A DNA stretch of 64,000 nucleotides from Loxodes magnus (GCA_946699065.1 CAMPDV010000084.1:434001-498000); one strand, 5' to 3'; numbered from the stretch's first letter, positions 27,060 to 39,262 are shown. Notes: generated by a model from the letters alone, not told the origin. A program made the numbers and translations.

Positions 27060-27800
27060 ATCTCAGAAAAAAAAATTTCGCTTCAAGGAACTAGGAACCT
27101 AGTACCCAACAACAATATCAGAAAACAAATAGGTCTCTGAAAACCACTAATATTACACTAACTCCAGCCTCGGAAGAGAAACCGAGAAAGTAGACGAAAC
27201 TATCTTACACAAAAAGGTCTCAGAGTTCAATCCTTTTAGTCAGATGAAAATGGACTGCTCATCAAGGTGTTTTAAACCTCCAGAAAAGGTTAAGTCGCTT
27301 CGGAAGGAAAATGAGAAACTAACAGAACTAGTAGCCTATAAATTAAAGTCTTGAAGATTTGAAGATTTGATGAACTTAAGACTGGTTAATAGAAAGAGAA
27401 ATTGACGCGCTATGGAACTACAAGCAAGACCAATTCAGTCAAAAAATTTCTAGATATGAAAGATTTAAGATGAAAATCAACAGATTGAAAATGATATGCA
27501 GAATCAGAAGAACTTCCAAAGTTAGCAGGGCCTACTAGAGTACAATATGGACATAGAAATACAAAGACCGCAGGAAATTACACAACATGAAAAAGATTCA
27601 GAAAGCAATGCTATTTTTGTATTAGCACATGATACCTGTATAAGAAATGTCAGAAATTTTAGCACTTAAAAAAAAATATTGAATTCAAGAGAAGAAGAAG
27701 AAAAAACAGCTTTATTTTATCAGAAATGGAGAAATCTATAGAAGGAAAAGGAATAAGTGTGTGAGAAAACAAGAACAATTAGACCAGAAAGAAGATTATA
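27060..27800 (+). mobile_element. LINE ORF1 remnant
   Basis: Degraded copy of the coiled-coil ORF1 found at 48,003. It contains TPASEEKPRKQ matching TPTSEEKPRKQ, and VKSLRKENEKLTEL matching VRKMRKDNEKLMEK, but these lie in frames broken by small indels. Near 27,610-27,650 a cysteine cluster (CYFC...KKC) occupies the place of the zinc knuckle seen in other copies. The 5' end is missing. It lies immediately upstream of the first scramblase-like paralogue. Confidence 0.65.
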
Positions 27801-27934
27801 CCAAGACTTTAATGATCAAGCAATTTCAAACTATAAAACTTATTTTAAACGACAGTGATTTTAACTGTTTTAAGCAATTTAAAATTTAAAAAACTAATTT
27901 ATATTAGTTTAACTTTATTAGATAAGCAAGGAAA

Positions 27935-28607
27935 ATGGCAATCACTTAAATTCCCATGGAAGGAAATATCCCAATTTCGTTCTCATAAAATATAACTAAC
28001 ACTTACATTGACTAATTCTCAAAGATTAATTTGAAGATTAAGTTAGATTAGAAAACATTTTTAACTAAAGAGATAAACTTTTACAAACATAAAGATAAAG
28101 ACAAATATGGAGATGTATTATTCCAAGCTTTAAGCTTAATAATTTTTTAACAAAACAGTAAATCCATGTAATGGACTGTTCAAGGAAATAATAACGATGT
28201 AGAAGTTTGCAAAATTAAAGCTGAAGAAGAGTTTTCTAAATAAAGTGTTCAAATTTTGGTAAAAGATACTTAATTCGGAGTTATTAAGTTAGATCCACTT
28301 TCTTTTTATGATTCTAGCTAAAGTCCAGAACCAAAATATACTGTTGTAAGCATGCCAGCCATTTACTATAAAGGATGTTGCTGCTGCTGTAATAAAACAC
28401 ATATTTACAATAAATAAAAAATTCAGGATTCTAATAAAAAAAACAGTAGGGAAATTTAGCGAAAAGAGATAGTAATTTTCATTCAATGCATCAAATTGGT
28501 ATTAAGAAGTAAAACTGAATAATAACGACAAAAATGTGTTTTATTTTACTATGGCAGCTTTTCTCTATAATTTTTACACAATAAAAATCTTAAGACTATA
28601 TCCTTGA
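27935..28607 (+). pseudogene. Scramblase-like paralogue 1, frameshifted
   Basis: Aligns over its length with the paralogue at 58,074-58,982: DKYGDLLFQA-like segment, DVEVCKIKAEEE, an IGVVKLDPLSFY-like segment, a Cys run (GCCCCC) and a final hydrophobic helix. ATG 27,935; TGA 28,605-28,607. An A8 run at 28,436-28,443 carries one base too many: downstream the matching text (VGKF...EVKLNNNDKN) is in another frame. This is either a decayed copy or a homopolymer sequencing error. It lacks the Gln-Pro-Gly-Met repeat of its two paralogues; the frame starts directly at the MAITQIPME segment. Family knowledge: scramblases have a beta-barrel LURP-one/tubby-like fold, palmitoylated cysteines and a C-terminal membrane helix. 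Confidence 0.65.
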
Positions 28608-30119
28608 AACTACTAACTTTATAATTATCCATAAACTTATTTTTATTATGAAGTTCTATTAATTTATAAACATATTTAGAAAATTAATTTTAAAGTCAAG
28701 CCATTAAATAATAAGCATCTTTAAATTTAAAAAAGCTTTTATTATTGCTAGCCTTATTTTACTCATCTTTATTTATTAATATTTTATTTTTTAAGTATGT
28801 TAATCAATTTACTTAGAAACATTTCGTAGATTATTTTATTAATTAATCCTAATTTTTGGACTAGAAATTTAAAATTAAGAGATAAATGGAATTTATTTCG
28901 AATTTTTAACGAAAAATAGCAATACTAATAATGAAATATTAGATAATACCTTCCTTTCTTCTATGATCAAAATAATAATAAATGGCTAGTATTTAATTAG
29001 CTTTAGCTCACAAATTCTTAGTGGCTAATACTTTTCTAGAAATAATTAGGAAATTTTAAATGAAATAAGAAGAGTTTATAATTTCGTCTAATAATAGACT
29101 TGTTTATCTATTTATGCTTTTATTTTAAGCTTTTATAGTTTAATTATTTTAATTATTCTAGTTAATGAAATAAATGCTATAGTGTAGTTAAACTGATTCT
29201 TTATTTATTTCTAAGTAGCTTATCTTCATTTTAGTGTAATCAAATTCAATTTTTACTAAATTTAATTATGCTAGAAATTAAAGTTCTTATAGCCTTGATT
29301 TTATAAAAGCTTTCATAATAATTAAATTTTAATGTATGAAAGTATTAAGACTGAAGGCTATTTGCTATAAATAACCTATAATACATATCATCTAACCCAA
29401 TAGAAGTTTAAGAATATTCTTAATCTAGTATAAATTAAAATTACTATGCTACTAAGTAATTTCCAGCAATTAAACCCAGAATTCATACTACTTACTATAA
29501 AGAATAGCCAAATTCACCATAAATACACAAAAAATGTATTAGAAAAATGTCTAAGCTTCTTGATTGGAGATAAAGCTGATTGTAGATTCTTTAGAACATC
29601 TTTATTCAATTTTAAAAAGAGAATAGAAACATCTTTTGAACTTAGCTAGTTTAAAAATTGATTTTCAATTAGGATTTGATAGTTTGCTCTATTATATAAA
29701 TATTAGATAGCAATAATTTAATTAATTTCCTTATTTAACTAGTTTATTACTTAAAGAGTAAAGCTGCTTTTAAAACTTTAATTTAGAAAAAGATTTGCAA
29801 GAAAGATTTTAATTTAAATAAGAGTAAAATCTAGTTATAATATATATGATATAGTATTTATAAAGTTAAGAAAATAATTATAATCAATATAATATATTTC
29901 ACTATTTAAATTTATTCAAGCTTTAATTAATATTTTAATTTAATCATCTATAGTTTATTTATTTAAATAAATCTTAAAATATAAATTAAAAATATATTAT
30001 CAAATCAATAAACATTAAGCTCTGAAAGGCTTTTCTAAAATTAAAAAATGATTAATAAAAGCATGTTAAATAATTATGAATTTATAATTCAAAATTTTAA
30101 AATTAAGTTAATAATAATA
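28608..30119. other. A+T-rich stretch, one short possible ORF
   Basis: Downstream flank of paralogue 1. It shares an ATCTTTAAATTTAAAA-type stretch with the 3' flank of paralogue 3, so the duplication probably extended past the gene. A short frame at 29,446-29,680 (MLLSNFQQLNPEF at its start) has balanced composition but no support from similarity. Confidence 0.35.
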
Positions 30120-30960
30120 ATCTAAAGTGTTAAGGTGATTGCTTTCTCTGACTTTCAACCAAGTATCTGCAGCTATTTTGTGTATGTGAATGAATAGTAT
30201 AACAATTATACGGGGAAAGTTACTACTAATGATTTCCTACATTTCTTACAAATATTTTTTCTTTTGTATACTCCAATTTCAGATATTTACAGTTAATTTA
30301 AAATTCTTCATGTTCTTAATTGTTTTCTTATCTTGAGTTTTTTTCAAGCTCAGATTATTGCAATATATTGTTGTAGACTTGCAGTACCAACAGTTTTTGG
30401 GCTTTTTCCTGGATCTTTTTCTAAAATGCATTTTTACAATTTATTAAATATCTTTTGCAAGTTTATGTCAATTTCTTTTTCTTTTTTTGTTTCTTAATCA
30501 ATTAATTTAGTTTAGTCTTTTTCTATAGTCATGTTTTATTATTGAACAAACTATCAGTTTTTATTGCTCCTTAAGTTACTATTCTGTTACTAAGTTATTT
30601 TAGATTAGCCTCAAATTTATTATTAATAACTTTTTATTTAGTTATCAGTAATGTTCGTTATCTTTCTGATTTTTTCCCTTAATATATAATTTTTTTATAC
30701 TTTTAGATTAATTTTTACATTTAATCTAATTTTTTAGAGTTTTTTATCACCTTCATTTTTTAGTTCTTTTATCTCTACAGATCCGATCATAAATTTACCT
30801 TATGATGAGGAAATTGATTCCTCTTGTTTCTATTTCTTTTTCTCTAATTCTTTCACCGCTTTTTCCTTAAGTTTCTAAGTTAGTTCTTTGAAAGGTGATA
30901 GATTATTCCATTTAATTCTCAATGAAGGTAATTAAATTATATTTATTTTATTAGCTAATT
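30120..30960 (-). mobile_element. LINE ORF1-like remnant
   Basis: On the minus strand the sequence translates, over two or three frames, into a Lys/Glu-rich coiled-coil-like protein (FKELTQKLKEKAVKELEKKK; later IDINLQKIFNKLQ) followed by a cysteine cluster CWYCKSTTIYC near 30,380-30,420. The order coiled coil then Cys cluster is that of the ORF1 copies at 44.6 and 48.0 kb. Frameshifts make it a remnant. Confidence 0.5.
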
Positions 30961-31002
30961 ACACATTTTTGTATAAATAAACAATAAATAAATTCGATTA
31001 TA

Positions 31003-31034
31003 GAGCGCGTAGCACTCTCGTTGGTGCGCAGCTC
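31003..31034 (-). repeat. Retroelement 3' hairpin (tail copy 1)
   Basis: Read on the minus strand: GAGC, bulged T, GCG, CACC, loop AACGA, GAGTG, bulge CTA, CGC, GCTC. Followed by TATAATCGAATTTATTTATTG. The same structure ends four other elements in this window. Confidence 0.8.
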
Positions 31035-31345
31035 TTTAAATTAATTTTATTTAATGTCGAAAAAATATTTTATTGGTCTCTCTATCTTGTTTCTCTTCTT
31101 GCGGTATGTCCCTGTAATTTTTCCTTCCAAAAAATAGGATACAATATGCGATTATGGGTACATTTCCCCGACCTATGATGAAGAAAGTTTCCTCCTGGCA
31201 TTCAGAGTAATCCAACTTGTCGCATCTTCCTTCTCTTGTTATTGGTTTCTCTTCTGTCGATTTATCCTCCGTCCGCGCTAATTTTTTTGTTGTCTTGCTG
31301 GGCCTCCAAGCAGCATCCGAAGGAGAGGGTTTTACACCCTATTTA
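31003..31345 (-). mobile_element. SINE-like element A, copy 1
   Basis: GC-richer unit of about 340 bases that on the minus strand starts with a small hairpin (AGGGTGTAAAACCCT) and ends with the shared 3' hairpin and an A/T-rich tail. Its last 20 or so bases before the hairpin are identical with copy 2 at 37.5 kb; the middle is diverged or a different body. No coding capacity. Confidence 0.55.
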
Positions 31346-31734
31346 AATTATAATATATATATAATAAAATTAAATTTTTATTAAATGCAACTTTAGAATT
31401 TTAGATATTAAATACATTTAATTTACTTTTAATAGAATAATAAATTTAGCATTTACAAGAACTTAATCAATTAAAAGATTAAATAAAGCCTAACCTAAAA
31501 GAAGATAGGTAAAATTAAACTCATAATGAGAATTAAAATTAATAATTGCTATAAAAATATTTTAAATTTAATTAAAAATATAAAATTAACTATAAAATGG
31601 TTATTTTTAAATATCATAATATTTAGTTAATTATCCTAAATTTTATTTATTTATTTCATTTCTTAATTTATAAGAAATATTTTAATATTAGAAAAATAAT
31701 AATAATAATATATAGATTTAAGTTTTCCATTTTG
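31346..31734. other. A+T-rich spacer
   Basis: Extremely A+T-rich; nothing recognised. Confidence 0.6.
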
Positions 31735-32663
31735 AGGTATTTCAACCCCATCCGGAAAGACAGCAGTTCATGCTCCCTGCTGTTAAATAAAGATGTTAAG
31801 CAGCGCCAATTTTTGCGAGACTGTGAACTCGGAATTTTCCAGGTTTATCTTCCTCTCCTCTCCTTTCCTGTTCTTGTCTTATCGCATCTTTCTTGATTTT
31901 ATAAATTTCTCCACTTGGACTTCAATACATTCGGTTTAATTTTGCTTCTTCTTGATTCTTTCTTCTTTTCCTTGGATCTAATGGTTCAGTTTTTTCTGCT
32001 AGAATTTCTTACATTTCCGATATAAATGTCACAAGCTTCCTCAACAAAAGCATTTTTTTCTAATCTTTATTTACCTCTATTTTCTTTAAGACTTTCTGAT
32101 AACTTCTTCTTCAATTAACATTGGGTCACTTTTATGCTCTCTTATCTCCATTTGAAGTTGTAATTTTTGCTAGCTTTCTTCTATTTTTTTCTATTATTTT
32201 TTCAATTTCTGTCTGTTTCTATTGCTACCTTTAAGATTTGTTGCTTTGATCTTATGATATGCTTCAGAAAGCATTTAAATATCTTTCTTAGGACATAAAT
32301 CTTGATTCGATTTCCTATTGCTTGTTCAGATTCTCCATTAGTTTCTCATTGTCCTTTTTCAGCTTCCTGACCTCTTCCTGGAGGTTCAGTATCACTTTGA
32401 TAAGCTATCCATACTCATCTGGATAGAAAGATTGAACTCCGAAACCTCCTAGTGAAGAGCAGACTTCATCTGCTTCCTTGGTTTCTCTTATGAGGTTGGA
32501 TTTGTTGGTTGCTCTGTCTTCTTAGCTCGTTTCTGTTCCTCTCCAGGTTATTAAGATTAAGAAAAAGGCTAGGGTTAAGGGAAAGAAGACTATCCAAGAT
32601 TGAATTCAGGTTTCCTCTCCAACTTTTGGAGGTGGTGAAGAAACCTCTTTTGAATCCTTCCAT
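31735..32663 (-). mobile_element. LINE ORF1, frameshifted copy
   Basis: Starts at ATG 32,661-32,663 (MEGFKRGFFTTSK), matching the copy at 48,003. The coiled-coil part (EEVRKLKKDNEKLMENLNKQ) lies in another frame, displaced by single-base differences: an A run one base shorter near residue 15 and an extra base near the QMSMD segment. The distal end near 31,750-31,800 corresponds to the end of the 48-kb ORF1. The protein would be a coiled-coil RNA-binding ORF1 product. It is non-functional as read. Confidence 0.7.
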
Positions 32664-34037
32664 TTTTGCATATTTATAATTTTTAAATTCAATATACGTT
32701 ACTTCAAAAATGTATTCTAGATTTTCATGATAATCTTATTAAAAAAATGTAAAAATCTAAAAATTGAATGCATTTCTTTGATAGCTTTAAATATATTCAA
32801 AAATGTGCTTTTTTACATTTATTAAGTTCGCTTTGAGTTAAAATGAATTTATTTTCCTATTTATTTATTAAATCATTCAACATCTTATTGTTATATTATT
32901 TTATTTTCGTACAAGTAGCTTTTATAATTATTAATTTAGTTATTAATTAACTAAAAATCGTTCCAAAGAAATAAATCTCTCCCACAAAACCTTATAATCT
33001 TAGAGTTGTTGCTAACGATTTTTTCTTTTTTAGGTGGAGAATTAAAAATTAAGTAGGGATATAAGTGATCTTTATTAACTAACTTTAGATTTGAAAAATC
33101 TCTATGGAAATTTAAAAATTTGAAAGCTCAATTTAAAGATAAGAAATAGATTTAAGTTCGGTTTTTTAGTAAATTTATAAAAGAATTTAAAGATAAAATA
33201 GATCTTAAGGAAAATTTAAAATACTAGAAACTGTAAGCAGAGCAATCCTAATTACTCAAAAATTAAATGGAAATAGAAAATAAATTCCAACAAAAAATAT
33301 TCACTACTAAAGAATAAAGATTTGATGGTACTGCAAGAAGAAAGGAATAAAGTAAGGAGTTTCTAGTTATTTTAATAAAATTAAAGAGAATAATTTAAAA
33401 ATAATGTAATATATATTTAAAATATACTGCGCATAAAAGTTTTGATTTATCGGAAAAAATTTCAAGCCAATTTAATCTTTCCCTATATAAAGACCATTAA
33501 TGAATCTAATAAAATGATTAGGACTTAATTTATAGGAATAAATTAAAACATCAAAAGTCATCAAAATTCGCGTCATGAAAATCCTAGCAAGTTTGAAGTA
33601 ATTACTTTTTTTAAACAATAAACTTTTAATTGTGATGATCATTTTAATGATGATGCCATGTTAATTATTAATATTATCTATAAATAAATTAATCTTTTCA
33701 TTTATCATTCTAAAAGATTTTATGTAAAATAAAGTCATACATAATCCATTAGTACTCTTACTTTTTAATTTCCAAAATAAAAACTTATACCAATTAAAAA
33801 ATTATCCTAAATTATGAAAATCTAATATTTTTACAGTATCCCAATACTTTTAACTATAATAGTTGAGTTATATTATTAATACACTAAGTGAATTATGGAC
33901 AGATATTTTAACTTAGTTTCTGGAAGAAGAGGATTCCTATTTACAATTAATATTTAATTATTAAAAACTAAATTAATTCTTATTAATCAACTTCAACTAT
34001 TTAAATTTATTAAAAAATTAAAAGTTAAAGAACTTTT
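32664..34037. other. A+T-rich stretch, nothing recognised
   Basis: No domain-like translation, hairpin tail or RNA gene seen. Confidence 0.5.
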
Positions 34038-34811
34038 TCAAAGCTTTAGTAGTTCCCCATATAATCTATTCTATCATCTTGTCTCCATTATTTTGGTAAA
34101 AATTCTACTTAATTTAGGTAGGTAATGTAACAATAAATTGTCCCAACATCTTTTATTATTATGAATAGTATCTCACTTGCTTGTAGAGATCATAACTAAT
34201 CTTTATACAAGGATTAAAGTTTGAATATAAATTTTTTTCAATAAAACTTGGAATTTTACGTTTAATATATCCTAAATAGTTTTCATATATATCTTATTTA
34301 TTTTTTCCTTAATTTTGCTTAATTAATAGCAATATTTTCAATGATATGGCTTATTGCAAACAAGACATTTTATTCTTCTTCTTTTAAGCTCTTATTCCTG
34401 TATTACTTATTTAACTTAAATTTACTGAAAATTTTGAATTAATGCTTATTGTTTATTTTTAATTTAAACTTCATTTTCTATTTCTAATCTGATTGATTCT
34501 GTTAAATATATGGTACTATCTGAATTTTATCGCTAAATTTAAGTTATTCTTTATTCCAATTTATTTAAATATCTAAAGCTGATTATTATTGCTTTTCAGT
34601 AGACTCTTTATTACTTCTTTTAATTTTTCTACTTTATCTGTAAGAAAATAAATTTAATCATAAGCTCTTTTAATAAGTTTGATAATATTATTATTTACGT
34701 TTCTATAGGAAGCTTTCTTAAATCTAAATTTCCAAATGGATAGTATTCATGGTACCATTCTTTCAACTAACTTTATTCCATTTTATAGACTTTTGTTTTT
34801 GAAGATTTCAT
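34038..34811 (-). CDS. Zinc-knuckle coiled-coil protein, probably retroelement ORF1
   Basis: An intact 257-residue frame from ATG 34,809-34,811 to TGA 34,038-34,040. The N-terminus (MKSSKTKVYKMEQ, then WYHEYYPFGNLDLRKLP) is followed by a Gln/Lys-rich helical region, then a basic patch and a CCHC-type knuckle, RRRIKCLVCNKPYHWKYC (C-x2-C-x4-H-x3-C), near residues 160-180. A helical tail of about 75 residues follows. Zinc knuckles of this type bind nucleic acid, and the order coiled coil, basic patch, knuckle matches the LINE ORF1 copies elsewhere in the window, although the N-terminus differs. It may instead be a host gene. The lack of breaks, unlike the other copies, suggests recent activity or selection. 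Confidence 0.6.
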
Positions 34812-35636
34812 ATTTTAGTGTCTTGCTATAAGTTGTACTATTTCTTAGAAATCGAATTATATATCTACAATATCTCATAGCATTTTTAAGTTTTAGCATT
34901 ATTCTAGTCTATACTAAAGAATTAGTTGTAATTTATTGAGTATTATAATAATTAAAAGGAATTGTTATTATTTTAGATATTCAATCTAAATTAATAAGCC
35001 TTACTGCTACTTCTTAATTTTGGGCTTTTCATGGGAAAATAATAGTCAATACAGAGGAGTTTGTTTGATAAGAACTAGAAATTAAAAGGCATGAGAAATA
35101 GAAATAATCAAAAGGTTTTGATTGAATGTAGCCAATTTCTTAAGCTTAATTTTATATAACAAATACTATTAATTTTGAATTGAAGATAAAATATGTAAAA
35201 TAAATAAAAATCTAAATTAATATAAGCATTTAAAGTAATTATAATAAAATAATCTTTGAAATCAAATATTATTAATCATTTTAATTATAAAATAGTTATA
35301 GTATTTAATTAGTTTTTATTACAGTAGAATTAAATAATTTATATATTAAAGGTAAATTTAAAATGCTTCCTAAACATAATTAAAAAACCTGAAAATAAAT
35401 ATAAATAATAGAATGTATTTATAATTTAAATATTAAGCATAAGGTTGATTACACTTTTATAATTTATTGATATTAAACTTATTTATTTAATGCTTTTAAT
35501 AAAATTTATTTAAGTCATTATTATTAATAATTATATTATTCTTATAATTTATTAGAAACTGTTTTCATATTTTGTTCCTTTGTTTAGACTTTAAATAATA
35601 TAATGCTATATTTCATTTTTATTATATATTCATTTT
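34812..35636. other. A+T-rich stretch, nothing recognised
   Basis: Upstream flank of the zinc-knuckle ORF; only low-complexity A+T-rich sequence seen. Confidence 0.5.
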
Positions 35637-36164
35637 TAAAATGGATTCTAGTTTCTAGTCGATCGAGTAGGTAATACGATGCAGTCATGTCTGCATTGCA
35701 AGTACTTTTGCAATAGATGCCACCACAAGCAAATAAGAACGGGCCCATTGTTTGATAAGCCTTATTTGTTCGAAGGTTCTCTCTATCTTTACGAGAGGTC
35801 GATTAGAGGGAACCGAAACCCAGATCTCAGAGTTATCTTGATTTTGCCTTTCACTATTCTGATCAGGAATTAGAAAAAATAAAGAAAAGACATGACTGAG
35901 ATCAAAAATAATTATTACTTAGAAGAATTAACCTAATTGAGTCATTTGACACAAATATTGGAATGTTCTCTAACCCCTTCTAACTCCAGCTTTTGGAAGA
36001 AATACAAGAATTTGAAAAGTGAAGGAAATCAATTTTGATTATAAAAATGGAGAGAAGAAGACAAGAAGCAAAGAGACCATAGAAGCATTTCTAGCCTATT
36101 ATTAATAATTAAATTTGATTTCTTAATTTTTTCGTGGTGAACCAAACAATGGTGGTACCTAGCT
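35637..36164 (+). mobile_element. SINE-like element B, copy 1
   Basis: Starts AAAATGGATTCTAG like the start of the 46.3-kb unit (AAAATGGATGTCGG) and shares with it an AGTAGGTAAT/AGTAGATAAT stretch resembling a Pol III A box, an ATGCCACCAC block, and GGTTCTCTCTA, which may be a degenerate B box. The distal end (36,133-36,164) folds as GTG, bulged A, ACCA, loop AACAA, TGGT, bulge GG, TAC: a diverged version of the shared 3' hairpin, followed by AATTAATTAATTAAC. A short standard-code ORF at 35,679-35,873 lies inside and is not considered a gene. Confidence 0.5.
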
Positions 36165-37486
36165 AATTTAATTAATTAATTAACTTTATTTTATATCTGA
36201 AGCAAAAGTTTAAAAATATAGGCAAATTCATAAACTAAATAATGGCTTTTAGAGTCAAACTAATTTTATGCTTTAAATTGCTTGAATATTTATTTTGGTA
36301 GAGTCTATAATAAAATAATTTTTATCTAAATACATTTTAAATATAACCTTGAGTTTTTAACTTTAACTTTTCACTTTTTAATGGTTTCAACATCATTTAA
36401 ATTTAATTTTTCTTTGATTTTATTTGAAAAAATATGAATTTTTTATTTTAATTAATAAAAGGAAAAAATTCTGGAATATAAAATTGGATATGCTTCACTT
36501 TAAAGATTGTTTGATTTAATCTTTATATTTATCTAGAAATTCTGATAAACTACTTCTTAAATGTTTTCTAATTAATGAATCATCTCATTTGAAAGGAAAT
36601 ATTTCCAATTTTGTAATTAAATAGACAACCTTCCTAAAATATTATATATTATATAAATATACGATTTTTTCATTAATCTATACTGAGAACTTGATTTTAT
36701 ATTCTTCTTTATACTTTCACACATCATATTTCTTTATTTCTTTTTACAAACAAATTCTGCTTTTGTTTATATATATAAAATTAGTTGCATAGACAATCTT
36801 ATACTTTTGTAAATTAATTACTCATAAAATTTTATTAAAAAGGTAAAAAACGAATAATTTTATTTTATAACAGCAATAATAAAAATCGAATCAACGAGTT
36901 TATACGAAAATAGAGTAGTCAAGTACTATTTATCACTTATCTTGATTTAAAAGATAAGTGAAATTTCAGAAAAGCACAAAATCTATTACTACAAGGAAAA
37001 GGTTAAATAAGTTTAAACTTTTAATTATTTAAGTTACAATTTAATTAAAATAGTATTTTCTTTTTTTACTAAGAATAAATTTAAAAAGCTAATAATTTGA
37101 AACATATAAATTCTTATTATATTTTACTTACGCAATTATTTTACGATAATTAGTCTAAATACTAATATAAAAAATTTATTTCAGATTTAGCTTGTTAAAT
37201 ATAATTAAAATTACCTTAAATATGATACATGGTATATTTTAAATGCAGATAATTAAATAATTAATATTTAAAATTATTATTAAAAAAGCATAAATGAACC
37301 ATATTTAAGACTTAAGATTATTAATAATTCTTTTTATTAGATTCTTAGTAATTATGATATATTAAAGGCTTAAATTTATAAGTTATTTTAGCTATTACAA
37401 TGGAACTAATCTAAAATTATTATTTTAGATTATAAAAGTACATTTTTGAAATAATTTAATTTATTTTTATAAATAAATTGGATGTA
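36165..37486. other. A+T-rich stretch, nothing recognised
   Basis: Low complexity; no gene, RNA or element end seen. Confidence 0.5.
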
Positions 37487-37518
37487 GAGCGCGTAGTACT
37501 CTCGATGATGTGCAGCTC
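37487..37518 (-). repeat. Retroelement 3' hairpin (tail copy 2)
   Basis: Minus strand: GAGC, T, GCA, CATC, loop ATCGA, GAGTA, CTA, CGC, GCTC. One inner pair is disturbed compared with the other copies. Confidence 0.75.
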
Positions 37519-37788
37519 TTTAAATTAATTTTATTTATTGCTAAAAATTTCTCATTGGAAGTTTCCTCCCGTGCTTTATCCCTAGGAAATTCTGTCTTCT
37601 AATAACATGGTCGGAGTGATGCTCCAAGAGACCTAACCGTCTGACATCTTTCATCAATCGTTACTCTATACCTCCAGTTCTTTCCTGATTGGCTCCTGTC
37701 AAGATTCTCGCTCAATTTGTCGCTCCTGAAGTACTTCCTGGTGTTTGAGTTTAAGTTAGTCTCAGTTTGAGGATTGATCCTCCCTATT
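37487..37788 (-). mobile_element. SINE-like element A, copy 2
   Basis: About 300 bases, clearly GC-richer than its flanks. On the minus strand it begins AATAGGGAGGATCAATCCTC (small 5' hairpin) and shares AGGAAGTAC, GATGAAAGATGTCAGA-like and GGTCTCTTGG blocks with copy 3. It ends with the shared hairpin at 37,487-37,518 and the tail ACATCCAATTTATTTATAAA. Copies 2 and 3 point toward each other's 5' ends, about 1.2 kb apart. Confidence 0.75.
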
Positions 37789-38962
37789 TAAAATATAAAC
37801 AACATATTATATTTTATTTTACTACAAAAGTAGCTTTCTTAATGATTATTAACTAAATAAAACTATTTAAGATTTCATACTTTAGTCTTTATTTAATTAC
37901 AGTTAATAGGAGAAAAGGACTTACTTTACAAGCGATTAGAAATAAAAAATAATAAAAGATTAATTATATCATAAAATAAATATAATATCTATAATCTATT
38001 GTACTATACAAATTTAAAACTGTAATAACTACTAAAATATAAAGGATTTAAAATATAAACAAATACATACAAGTATTTCTATTATATAGTTTAAAATCAT
38101 CTTAAGCTTTATTTAAAACTTTAATGATAAATGTATATTTTTAATTTGCCTTATGAAAAAAATTAAATCTAAGGTTATTTAAAATATTTTAAAAGAGTAT
38201 GGAACTAAAAGTAAGTTTTTTCTAAAAAGTTATAAACATTTTACAAGAAATGATTTTAGAAAGTATTGCTTTAAAATAATATATTTCGCTAAAATAAATA
38301 AAGAAAAAGGATTTTAAAATATTAAATAAAGCTAAATGTATTTATTTTATATATTTTAATTAATAATTGACCTTTAACTGATGAATTGTTAAATATATAC
38401 TAAAAAGTAAAAAAATAAATAAAATTCAATAATAAAATTAAAATTTAAAATTAATTTAATAAAACTAAGAAATTAATTAGCTAATAAATAGGATAGTAAA
38501 TATTTAATAAATTAAAAAGATAAATAATTTAAACACTTTTAAGTAAAATCCTTTATATTAATATTTATTCAAAAGTAAAAAAATTAAAAAAAGATTAAAA
38601 AAATTAATATTTAATAACAAGTTAACAATTTTGATAATTATATATTCTTTTAAAAATTCCTCTATTTGTTTCTATTTATCATAAAATTAACTTTATTGAA
38701 AAAAAGATTAAGTTTAATATTTTTATTTTAGTTAGAAAGATTTTTTATTTACAAATTATTTTATAATAAATATTTTAATTTTCACTAAAAATATTATTTA
38801 AATATTTCTTATTATTTGATTAATTTTAATTATTATAAAAATTTATAATAATTTCAACAAATACTTTCATTTATTTTACCTTGTTTTTATACTCAAAAAC
38901 TTAAATTATTAAAATATTTTAGAATCTTCCTTAGAAAAATTCTTAATTATTATATATAAATA
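37789..38962. other. A+T-rich stretch, nothing recognised
   Basis: Extremely A+T-rich spacer between two inverted SINE copies. Confidence 0.6.
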
Positions 38963-39262
38963 AATAGGGAGGAGCAATCCCCCAATTTTAACTGACTTAA
39001 AATCTGGTACCAGGAAGTACCCTATAGGCGAAGAACCAACCAAGAGAAGAGAAGACAAGATCGAAGAGACATCAAGTAGCATTAATGATGAAAAATGCCA
39101 GATACTAAGGTCTCTTGGGGTAGCATTCCGATCGTGGCCCTATAGAAACAAAATACACAAGGGAATGCTAGCACTGTGGAAGACTTCAGCAAGGAATTTT
39201 TTAACTTTAAAATTCTTTATTAAAGAGCTGAGCACCATTGAGATGCTACTCGATCTATAATC
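38963..39262 (+). mobile_element. SINE-like element A, copy 3
   Basis: Plus-strand copy beginning AATAGGGAGGAGCAATCCCC (5' hairpin with GCAA loop) with the same internal blocks as copy 2 (AGGAAGTAC, TGATGAAAAATGCCAGA, AAGGTCTCTTGG). It ends with the hairpin 39,235-39,255 and tail TATAATCTCATTTATTTATAC. Noncoding; expected to be Pol III transcribed and mobilised in trans, if a SINE. Confidence 0.75.
39235..39255 (+). repeat. Retroelement 3' hairpin (tail copy 3)
   Basis: GAGC, T, GAG, CACC, loop ATTGA, GATG, CTA, CTC, GATC. The inner GCG/CGC stem of other copies is replaced here by GAG/CTC, a compensatory change that keeps pairing. Confidence 0.8.

Noticed and set aside
35679..35873. Cys/His-containing small ORF (MQSCLHCKYFC)
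   Set aside because: It lies inside SINE-like element B; the 46.3-kb copy of the unit does not preserve the frame.
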